Assembly (NCBI RefSeq): GCF_000227135.1
Contig: NC_018247.1
Span: 546,331 to 610,330 of the forward strand
Reading direction: 5' to 3'
Source of the DNA: Leishmania donovani
Lineage: Eukaryota > Euglenozoa > Kinetoplastea > Trypanosomatida > Trypanosomatidae
Length of the DNA stretch: 64,000 nucleotides
Every line of letters begins with the position of its first letter. Position 1 is the first letter of the stretch. The notes under the pieces are model-generated. The model had not been told where the DNA came from. It saw nothing but the letters and a program-made list of their open reading frames with translations, and ran no database searches. Shown one piece after another: positions 1-9,162 of this stretch. The position numbers were made by a program, and so were the translations under genes.

Positions 1-279
1 AAGCTGGACGCTGGGAAGTACATTGTCGTGCCGCGCATCATGCCGTCGGATGACCCAGTGGAGCCTGTACCGTACGTTCTGGGGATGATCTGCAACAAGG
101 AGGTTGGCAACAGCGACGTGAGCGTGAAGTTTAAGCGCCTGGACGCTGGCAACCGCGTGTTCGAGAACTTCCCGAAGTTCGAGCCGGAGCTGATGGAGGT
201 GGAGCAGCCGGTGCAGTACCAGAAGCGCGCGCCGGGCGAGGCATTCCCGATGACACAGATGGGGGAGGAGCTGATTTAG
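1..279 (+). CDS. Calpain-like cysteine peptidase, C-terminal fragment (gene truncated by window edge)
   Basis: Frame +1 is open from base 1 to the TAG at 277-279 and encodes the last 92 residues of a calpain-like protein. The segment opens with a 'KYIVVPR' block, continues through 'PYVLGMIC' and 'RVFENFPKFEPE', and ends near an 'APGEAFPMTQ' motif. The same order of motifs ends the three complete calpain-like proteins downstream (for example 'PYLVVPR', 'LGLLCPYE', 'RIFDNFQKF', 'GPKQFFPDIY'), so this is the domain III-type C-terminal beta domain. The catalytic core lies outside the window, so nothing can be said about its active site. It is the first member of the tandem array and is co-directional with it. 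Confidence 0.88.
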   Translation, partial: KLDAGKYIVVPRIMPSDDPVEPVPYVLGMICNKEVGNSDVSVKFKRLDAGNRVFENFPKFEPELMEVEQPVQYQKRAPGEAFPMTQMGEELI

Positions 280-2953
280 TGCTGGGCTGTTGCTATTCTG
301 TGTGGAGATGCACCACTCGTGAGAACTGATGTGGTACCTCAGGAGACTCGCAGCTGTGTCTCGAGCTGTCATGGTTTATGCGAAGGGTTCAAGAAGCCTT
401 GTAACGTGAGGCGTCTTGCTGTGTGCTGAGCCGAACTGCACACTTAGGCATGCGATGAGGAAAGGCCGAAAGGATTCCCACTCTGCAGATTCTGTCGTGG
501 GACTTGCAGATAGTCGCGCGAGAGTGCCGGGTGTGATGTTGAATGTCACGCGCCGTTTCCTTGGTGGCGCTGGGGGCGTTTTTCGACTGCTCACCGCAGC
601 GTGAAGACTTTTTTCAAGAGACCACTTTTCATTGGGGTAACCTGACGTAGGTGGGTTATCGGTGCGGAGTCGAACTTGGTATTGAGCTTTTCTTGGTTGT
701 CCTCTGCTTTTCAGACCGGACTTCGCTTCCTGATTGCTTACAGGCTGGGGTTTAGTGCTCCGTTTTTTCTTTCGTGTGGGGGATGATATTGCCCCTTGTG
801 CTCTGCTGTAGTCTGTGAGACCTTCACCTGATCCCCGCGCTGTTTGCAGACGCACGCATCCTCATAGCGATTTGTCAAGGCGTTTCACGTTTTGTTCGCT
901 GGCGGCTGTTGATGACGACGATGACGGCAGAGCTCATCTTTCCCTTCTTCGCGCTTCTTGCAGGAGGTTCGTATCGCCTGTGTGTGGTCTCAATAAAGTT
1001 GGCGCTTTTGTTTCCTTGATAGTGATGTATCGACGCTGACAGTTCTTGTGGCGCTGTTTGTTTACTCCCTTTCTTTTTTTTTGCGTGACTCTCATTTTCT
1101 CTGGCTTTCGATTGGCGTAGGGCGGAGGTCTTGGGTCAAGCACCTGGCAGAGGAGTTGGCCGTTCTCTGTTTTTCTTTGGGCGGATTTCTCTCTCTTCCA
1201 CCGTCGCGCCCTATCGCATTCGAGACACACCGATTGCATATCTCTTCTTCCCTTCTCGTAAGTTACATCAGTTGCTCTCCGCTTTTTATTGCTCATTATT
1301 ACTTCACAAGAAGGCCAGGATGATGTGTGGGCCGACGGCGCCCCCTTTTTCCTGTTTCTTGCTCTGCGATGACTTGTGAACTTGCGCCCGACGGGATGTC
1401 TTAGTTTTCTCTTCCCCTTCCGTGTCATTCTTCTGCACTACAAAGTGAGTGACTCTACTTCGCGAGGACAAAAGTCTTGCGACGAGGAGCCTCACGCGAG
1501 CAGGACCACCTTCTTCCTGTATTCCTCCTCGCACCGCTGCCGCACAAGCCTGCATCAAGGTAAAGGAGGTGAAAAAAAGAAGAGTGATCGAAAGCGCCGC
1601 GTTGAAGCCAAAGCACCCGCTCGATGCCCACGGGCATACTCCCCTCTTCTTCCCTTCTTTGTTTCTTCTTGTCTATCAACCGTGCTTTATCCGTATCTTT
1701 TTTTTTTAATGTTTTTATCCCCTTATTCCACCGACATAGTTACCCATTCACCGTGCTGTATTCGTTTCTTTGTTTCCCCTACGCTTAGGTGCGAACTCTC
1801 TTTCCCTTTTTTTTTTTCACTCTCTAATCTCTATCGCGCGTGCACACTTCTACAAAAGGAACAACGAGGAGGCAACTAAATCATGCCCTGTTTCTTCCTC
1901 AAAGCGGGGCACTTTGCTTTGCCTTCCCTGTCTTTCTCTTGTGTGTCTCGGCCAGATTCGTCTCTTCGCCTTTTTCCTTTACCTCCGTAGAGGGGCAGGG
2001 CATTCATCTCTTTCTTTCCTGTCTCCCAAAAGGCGTGCTTAACCTGTATTTATACAATCGAAAAAATACAGATACGTTTCCCCATCCCTTTCTTCCTCCC
2101 ACTTTAATACGAATATAAGCTGGATGTTGAGCAGCCAAACGAAAATCAAACACATTGCTGAGGCGGCGATGCCGACAAGCGCGCATCAGAAGCATGACGA
2201 CCCGAAAAGAAAAATGCGTGTCTGACTCTCGGTGTCGTCGGGGTTCGGAGCACCTCGCAAAGTGGTCGAGACGTTCTCCGATTGGAGGCGCTGAGTTCGC
2301 CCAGCTTCCCTTTGCGTGTGTTCCCCTGTCCCACATATTGGGCAGCGCCTGTGACACGAAGCACCAAGGGCAAGTTTTTCTTTTCTCTGTGGAAGTCTCT
2401 CCGCCTCACTACTTCCCACGCTCTTCCATAGTTTCTGCCGAACATGTACTCCTTGTACTTCCCCACTTCTGTGTCCTCGCCTCTTTCTCCTCCTCCACGG
2501 CTCGCGTAACTGCGTGACGTTTCATGGCAACGCCGTCTCTCCCTTTCACCCCACACATCGCATTCATCGTCTTCGTAATCTGAATGCTATGGCCTTTCTT
2601 TTCCAGAACCGGAAAGCGTGTACCTGAACTGGTCTTTTTTTTCTTGCATCTGCATCTCTTGTACGGTTCCTTTTCACGAAGAAGGAAGAGTCGTTCTCTC
2701 GCCTTCGTGTCTTCGCTTCTTCATTTTCGGCATCCTTTTTTTTTCTTTTCTCACATCACTCCTCACCGTCGACTACCTTTCCTCAGCAAAAGCCCGTCTC
2801 TGCCGCGCGTATTTTTGTGGCCTCCGTAGTTTGTCTAGAAGCTGCTGCAGCGATTTCAAACAGCGTTGTCTCCTTCAGCCCTTCTTGTTGGCTCGCTCAG
2901 GCGCATCCTTTTGCATCTCAAGAGTTTCCTTGTACAGAGAAGCAGCGGTGGCG
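280..2953. other. Intergenic region: 3'UTR of the truncated calpain-like gene and 5' processing signals of the next
   Basis: No open frame here has an ATG start and coding-like composition. The first about 700 bases have mixed composition, as expected of a 3'UTR. From about 1060 onward the + strand is rich in T and C, with runs of 7-10 T near 1073, 1691, 1808 and 2740. These fit polyadenylation and trans-splicing signals between two genes of one polycistronic unit. I see no structured RNA gene or repeat. Confidence 0.6.
2735..2786 (+). promoter_or_regulatory. Predicted polypyrimidine tract and trans-splice acceptor for the calpain-like gene at 2954
   Basis: A T/C-rich run from about 2735, including a run of T followed by 'TTTCTCACATCACTCCTCACC', leads to 'CCTTTCCTCAG'. 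The AG at 2785-2786 is a good candidate for spliced-leader addition and would leave a 5'UTR of about 167 nt before the ATG at 2954. This is a prediction from pattern only; nearby AGs could also be used. Confidence 0.5.
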
Positions 2954-5017
2954 ATGACGGACATGAACGGCAAGGTAGACGAGTTCGATGAGGGCTCCGT
3001 CGTACAAAAGAAGTACGGCCCCAACGACTACCGGTACGGCGAGCCGGTGTACAAGGGCGATGCAACGCCGTGCTTCGAAGACGGCCTTCTCTTCCGCATT
3101 GTGGAGAAAAGCAACAACCGCTGGTCCTTTTACAATGACACCATCCACACGCAGATGAATGTGCAGATCGTGTTTGGCCGCAATTCCTCCCTGCGTGCGC
3201 TGGAGAACACAGAAATGGTGAAGCTGGAGAACGGATCCTACCGCGCTACTGTGACGGTGTACCCGATGGAGACGGAGCTCTTTGTGGAGGGCGAGGTAAA
3301 CGGCTTCACTAGCAACATTCGTGCTCTGCCGCTGACGGAGGACTACCTCAAGGACATGGCTCGTCAGGATTACGAGTTCATCAAACAGGAAACGGCGACC
3401 TTGTACAACGCTGTGGACAAGAACGCTACGACTGATGACATGGTTCGCAAGTGCGTGCAGAGCAAAATCAAGTTTGTCGACTTTGCCTTCCCGCCGGAGC
3501 AGAAGTCGCTGCAGATCGGCTCTCTCATGAAGCTGAAGGTGCTGGCGTGGGAGCGCCCGGGCATGTTCCTTTCCGACGAGAACGCCCGGCAGGCGCGCCT
3601 GTTTCGCAACGGCGTCCACCCATCCAACATCGACGAGGGTGATTTGGGTGACTCGTGGCTGACGGGCGCGATGGCAGCGTTGTCTGAGTTCCCGGACAAG
3701 ATCCGTGATATCTTCCGCCACCCCGAGAGCGTGGAGCAGGGGCAGAAGGAGCGCGAGTGCGGCATCTACCGTGTGACGCTGAACAAGAACGGCTGGTGGA
3801 CGAGCTTGATTGTCGACGACTACCTGCCGGTGGCCGGCGGCCGCCCAAAGTTTGCCCGCTCCAAGGGCGATCCGGCCGAGCTGTGGCCCTCCATTCTCCA
3901 GAAGGCGTATGCGAAGGTCTTTGGCGGGTACGGCTTCATTGTCGCTGGAGACCCGCTGCACGCGCTGCAGGACATGTCCGGATTCCCGTGCTCCTCTTTT
4001 GATAACGCGTTCGTGGAGAGCACTATCAACGAGACGTATGAGCTGTTCGCGCATCTCAAGAACTACAGTGACCTGGGCTACCAGCTTGTGTTCACCACCC
4101 CGACCCGCGAAGCCATCATGACGGCTCGCGGCGCCATCAGCTGCGGCTCCCCCGTGCAGGCGGAGCGTGCGTACGAGAGGTCCAGCCTGCTGCTGGGGCA
4201 CACCTACTCCGTGATTCGCGTGGGATACTTCGCGGAGCACGACCTGCGCCTTCTGCAGCTGCGGAACCCGTGGTCGCAGTCCTCCTCGGACTGGAATGGG
4301 CCTTGGAACAAGCGCGACGAGAACTGGAACAAGTACACGGAGGTGGCAGACTACTTCCACTTTGACAGCAGCGATGACGGCACCTTCTTCATGGAGTGGA
4401 CCGACGTGCAGGACTACTTTGTCAGCTGCGGCGTGTGCTTCATTCAGAGCCCCACGTACGACTACCGCATCCGCGGCACCTTCTTCCAAAACGTGCCGAC
4501 GACATGCCTGGAGATCTCCGTTACACGTCCGATGCTGATCAACATTATTCTCTCGCAGGAAGACAAGCGTGGCACCGACAAGAGCGAGAACGCGCCGATC
4601 ATGATTAGTGTGGCGCACGGCATGGGGGCGATGACGCCGATGCGCGTGGACTTGAACAGCGGCTTCGACAACGACCACCCGTCGCCCGAGTATGCATTCC
4701 TGCAGAGTCGTGACGTGAGCATGTTCTACGAATTCAAGCCGGAGAACTCGCCGTACCTCGTGGTGCCGCGTGCCATGAGCCAGTTCGCCAAGCTTCCCTT
4801 CACACTAGGCCTACTGTGCCCGTACGAGATCGGCAAGGAGACGAGCGAGGTCCGCGTGGCCTTCCGCGCCCTCGCCCCGGAGAACCGCATCTTCGACAAC
4901 TTCCAGAAGTTCAACTGCGAGACCGTGGCCACAGAGACGGAGTTCCAGGCAAAAGGCCCGAAGCAGTTTTTCCCTGACATCTACGTGGGTACCATCATCC
5001 AGACGTCTGACGACTAA
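2954..5017 (+). CDS. Calpain-like cysteine peptidase, probable pseudopeptidase (Cys to Ser)
   Basis: This gene encodes 687 residues. The frame is open further upstream but contains no earlier ATG; the ATG at 2954 follows a good splice signal and opens directly before domain I. Residues about 25-125 are the kinetoplastid calpain domain I (DUF1935) with 'WSFYNDT' and 'ELFVEGEVNGF'. The peptidase-like core spans about 130-500. The catalytic Cys loop reads 'GDLGDSWL', so Ser234 replaces Cys. His416 ('LLGHTYSV') and Asn438 ('LRNPW') are kept. The C-terminal third is a domain III-like beta region. There is no calcium-binding EF-hand domain, as in other kinetoplastid C2 proteins. Losing the nucleophile suggests a binding or scaffold role, possibly at the cytoskeleton or membrane; this is inferred from family members, not seen here. 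Assignment to the family is firm, function is not. Confidence 0.95.
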   Translation: MTDMNGKVDEFDEGSVVQKKYGPNDYRYGEPVYKGDATPCFEDGLLFRIVEKSNNRWSFYNDTIHTQMNVQIVFGRNSSLRALENTEMVKLENGSYRATVTVYPMETELFVEGEVNGFTSNIRALPLTEDYLKDMARQDYEFIKQETATLYNAVDKNATTDDMVRKCVQSKIKFVDFAFPPEQKSLQIGSLMKLKVLAWERPGMFLSDENARQARLFRNGVHPSNIDEGDLGDSWLTGAMAALSEFPDKIRDIFRHPESVEQGQKERECGIYRVTLNKNGWWTSLIVDDYLPVAGGRPKFARSKGDPAELWPSILQKAYAKVFGGYGFIVAGDPLHALQDMSGFPCSSFDNAFVESTINETYELFAHLKNYSDLGYQLVFTTPTREAIMTARGAISCGSPVQAERAYERSSLLLGHTYSVIRVGYFAEHDLRLLQLRNPWSQSSSDWNGPWNKRDENWNKYTEVADYFHFDSSDDGTFFMEWTDVQDYFVSCGVCFIQSPTYDYRIRGTFFQNVPTTCLEISVTRPMLINIILSQEDKRGTDKSENAPIMISVAHGMGAMTPMRVDLNSGFDNDHPSPEYAFLQSRDVSMFYEFKPENSPYLVVPRAMSQFAKLPFTLGLLCPYEIGKETSEVRVAFRALAPENRIFDNFQKFNCETVATETEFQAKGPKQFFPDIYVGTIIQTSDD

Positions 5018-8000
5018 AACGCACCTCGAACTAGTTGGTGGCTTTTTATTCTTTCTGTCCTTCGCACCTGCATGCGTTTTCGCAGACATACGAAGAAGGG
5101 GTTGTTGTGGCGGCGGCGATGGTCGAGGATGACGAAGCTCAAGACTCATCTCTTTTCCATTCCGTAAGCCTTCGTTTCTTTTGTCTGCGGGCGCTTGCGC
5201 CATCGTCCTGCCCCGCCCGCTCTGCCTCTCCCCAGAGTACTCCTCGATCATTGTCGGAGTCTTTTTTTGTCGTCTGCGTTGCGTTTGCATCGCTGTTGCC
5301 TTTCGCATGACCGAGAGCAAAGGGGAGCATGCGAAGCTCGAATGGTGCATGGAGAGTCGTGCGCACCCGTCTCTCTTTTTTTATCTCCGCCCCGCCCCCT
5401 CTTTTTTTTCCTGTACCATAGTTCATGTCCTTTTTTTCCCCCTTTTTTGCGTGTTTTCTCTCGGCCCTTGCCGTTCGTGCTCTGCCTTCTTTCCGTTATA
5501 GCGAGGCTGTCGCCATTTTCCCTGCATGTGTGTCGTTGTCCTTGTTTGCTTTTCCTTGTGTGTTGGTAGCGCGTGTGCGCGGGTGCATGCATGTGCCGTT
5601 GGCGCTTCTGGCTGGCGTGGCGTTCGTTTCGCTGTACCAGGGAGGGACCAGAGGAAAAGAGCTTTCACTTTTTTTCCACTTGTCACCGCACCTGTCCATG
5701 TCCTCCGGCCCATCCTCTCTTCCTCCTACGTCGTTTTCGATTCCCCCTTTCAGCGCTTCGCTTTTGTTGTTTCCTTTTCTGTGCCTCTTCATCTTCGTTG
5801 TTGTGGTTGTTGTACTGCTGCGGGGGAAGTTGTGTGATGTGTTTATTCTTCCTCTTCACTTCTCTTAAAAAGATGTCTTTGCAGTTCCTTCTTTCCCTCT
5901 CCGACCCACCTCACGCAATGCAGCCTTGAATGCGTGCGCATAACTCACAACGAGAGTGTGTGTGTTGGGGGGGGGGACGGTGACCCTCGCTTTTTTCTCA
6001 GCGAAAGCAAGATTGGCTCCTGATATGTGTATATATGTATGTGTGTGTGCGTGCCTACGCCTTCCTCTTGTATGTTGCGTCGTGTCCCCAGCTTTGCTAA
6101 TCATCGTTTTTATCACCTCCCCTTGCCATCGCATTTCGTTTCCTTCTCGCGCCGTTTACCGTCTCTATTCACTTCTCATCTCCCGCTGTTTTTTTTTTCT
6201 CACTTGCCTCTGTGCCAGTTTCGATTTCTGGTTTCTTACCTTATTTTTTGTTGGTCTTTTCTCCATTTATGTGTCTTGCCTGGCTTTCCCACGTCCTCAT
6301 GTTGTCAGGTGTTGATTATGCATGTCTATGTGTGAAGCATCACCTCTTTTTTCTTTTTGTGTACACGGTCATCGCATTTTTTTCCTTCGTTGTTGTGTTT
6401 CACTCGCTGCTTGCGGTTTCTTGTCTCCCTAGTCTTCCCTCTAAATATTCCTTCTCTCTCGCTGCGGCAGATGCGCGCCAGTGCCTTGCACCCCCTTGGC
6501 TTGCGCTGCGCTCTTTCTGTTTTGGCGACGTCCTGAGGGCGGCGGCGGCGGCGGCAGGTGTGGACCCCTCTGAGGAGAGATCCACTCGAAGCCTCGAGCG
6601 ATCAAAGCAGCGGATGGACTGACTTGTGCCCGGTGCGTTGATGTCTCGCCTGCTTTAGCGCTTTGTCGACATCCATGGCAGAGATCCACATGAGGCACAG
6701 AGACAGAGAGAGGAGAGGGTGGTGGTGGTGGTGGGGGGGGGCGCATTTGTGGGGCGGTCAGGGAAAAGAGGGTGGAGGGGGGAGGGAAGGCCCGAAAGGT
6801 CGGCCAGCGAAGGAGCTTTCACACCCTCGTTTTCTCTGCGTTTTTCCCTTTGCTGATTCTTTCCTTTGCGCTTCTCTTGTTCTCATGCGTGTGCTCATGC
6901 CCATCTTCAGAGATTATATATATATGTGTGTGTGTGTGTGTCTGTGCATCTACTATGTGGCATCCTGCTGGATTGTGCGCTCGCTCTTTTCCATGTTTCT
7001 GTTCATCGTGAATATGCGCTCGCCATAAGCCCCTCTCTCCCTCACACTCACTCCTCTCTGTTGGTACGCTTTACTGTCTTTGCTTTCTCATGTGACTCTC
7101 TCTCTCGTCTCCGACGATTTTTTTCTTGAAGGTGAAAGTGATGCTGTAAATGGCGCTACTGTTTTTATTTCTTCTCCCTCTTTCGCTGTGTTCCGAGCTC
7201 TTCTCATGAGGAGGCGCAGCCACCCCATTTCTTTCGTCTCTTTGTGATTTTCCCCTCTTTCTGCCCGTCTGTGCATGCTTCTACGCGTGTGTGGGTGCGG
7301 ATTAGTATGTATTGGCACTTCTTTCTCCTACGTTTTCCGTGGATGTCTCGCTCTTTTCCCTTATACATATGCGTGCCCCTCTCACACAAGGCAAGCGCCT
7401 GTTTTCTCGTGCGGCACGGCTGCCGCTCTGCATCTCCATCTGTGATTTCAGCTTCTCCCGTTTTCTCTGTTGGATTCGCTGTTCCTCCCTCTTTCAAGCG
7501 CTCTATTCCCTTCGTTTGAGAGCAGTGTAACACTAAGAGAAGAAACACAGAAGAGTAAGTAGGCAGCCTCCGAGCGTGCGGAGTAGCCTCCGTGGTCAGA
7601 AAGCAAGTAACCTCTTTCTCTCGGTGTGCTTCACATCTGTGCGTCTCTCAGCGACCCTGCGGCCTCCCTTGCTCAGGCGATGCGCTCACTTCTTGCAGGG
7701 AGGGAATGGGGTAGAACAGGCGTCTTCTGCTGGACTTGCCTCTCTCCGGTGCCCCCTCTGCCCTACCGAAGTAGAGGACGGTTGCTTGATTTTGCCGCGA
7801 CGGAGCCACCGCTGATGTCATCACTGAAGCGCATAGGCGGACCGTGCTTGTCGCACCATTCTCTTCGAGATGGCAGTATGTGCATCTACTTGCTTCCACC
7901 TCGTCTCTTCTCTTTCTCACCTCTCCCTCTATCCACTCGCGTCCCTTTCGTGACATTGATACGAGTGCATACCTTGATCTTTTCCTGCGGTTGCTCTGAC

Positions 8001-9162
8001 CGAAAACTTAACCCTTCGGCCTTCCCTTCCCCCTCCCCTGTTTTCATTTCTTTCCTTCTCGCATTGTCTGCGTGCCGTCCAGACAAGACGGGTGAAAAGA
8101 GGGCAGCGCTCGCTACAATTCTGTGTAGATATCTCGGTGGTGCGTGCACTTGTTTTCTTTTCCCCCTTGTGTATTGTGCGCCATTGCCTCCGTGCGCGTG
8201 CCTCGACACGTTCTTGAGACACACACGCGGACATACGTCTCTGGCTCCGTTTCGTCCTCTTCTCCCTTGGGTTCGTCAGGAGCCGAGCGACGCGTTCCAG
8301 AAGTCGGTGATGATCTCCGTTTTGTTGCAGCGTTTGCGATACATCTCCTCCTCGTTTCCTCCCGCCTCCACATGTATACACACACAAGAAGAAGCGCACG
8401 TGCAGCCACATTCCGACAAGCCACCACCTTCCTCCCCCCTTTTCCTCTGACTCTTTATCCCTTCATCCCTCCCCCCGATACACCGACAGACACAAACTTC
8501 AATACAGTACTTGTGTTGCCAAACCCTATCCGTTCTCTCTTTACGCACATATCCACTTCTCCGCTGAATCCATTACGCACCAAACCCCTCTTTCCGCATG
8601 TGACATTCGTTTTCTTTTTATGTTTTTTTTTTTTGTTACTACTGTTTTCCTTCCCCCATCTTGCACCATCCCAGTGGTTTCAATCTGCATCTGGCTTTGC
8701 CAGTCTCTCCCGCGGTTACTTTCGCGGCTGTGCATGCTTCTGAGGTCGTCTTGCTCTATGTGAGTTCTCTCCTCTTCCCTCCCATTTTCTTCTTTTCTCC
8801 TCGGCTGGTGAAACGACTGCTTCATCCGCTTCTCTTAGCGCACCTTCAGCCCTCCTTTTAATTTTCCCAGCTGCCTCGCCAGAGCTCGCGGGTCTGCAGG
8901 CCGCCGTCCGGAAACGCTCTCCAGTGTGTTCTGTGCCTCGTAAGAGGGATACTCGTCGGGGAAGACGAAGCGGGGCGGCAGGTATAGGCAAAGGTAAGAC
9001 GAAGGCGCAGACGGGGGGGGGGAGGCGGTCTAGCATTTGTCTGCTTGGTTAGGGCTCGGAGGCAGGGGAGACAGAAGAGCGTACAAGCACGAGCTCGCCA
9101 GTGCGCAGCTGACCGCGGAAAGAGAAAAAAAAGCCCAGCAAGCTCTGGAAGAACTGCCCGCC
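5018..9162. other. Long intergenic region (4.1 kb), no supported gene
   Basis: The + strand is mostly pyrimidine-rich with T runs, short TG repeats (about 6921-6941) and a (GGC)n tract near 6538-6556. A G-rich tract lies at about 6710-6790. The open frames within it, the longest being about 274 codons near 7626-8450, lack ATG starts and have the low-complexity Ser/Leu/Phe/Pro composition of translated CT-rich DNA. Pyrimidine tracts near 8765-8838, with AG at 8837-8838, probably direct splicing of the gene at 9163. Confidence 0.55.
6710..6790 (+). repeat. G-rich GGT-repeat tract, G-quadruplex-prone
   Basis: A (GGT)n run leads into nine consecutive G, followed by several more runs of 3-6 G up to about 6790. 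It stands out because the surrounding + strand is C/T-rich. It meets the usual pattern for G-quadruplex formation, in DNA and in the transcribed RNA; folding itself is inferred. Confidence 0.6.

Noticed and set aside
2918..4678. 586-codon frame on the - strand
   Set aside because: Antisense to the calpain-like gene, with the His/Val/Leu/Arg-rich composition typical of frames opposite GC-rich codons.
7626..8450. 274-codon open frame on the + strand
   Set aside because: Begins with GTG, not ATG, and its product is low-complexity Ser/Leu/Pro/Phe typical of translated CT-rich spacer.
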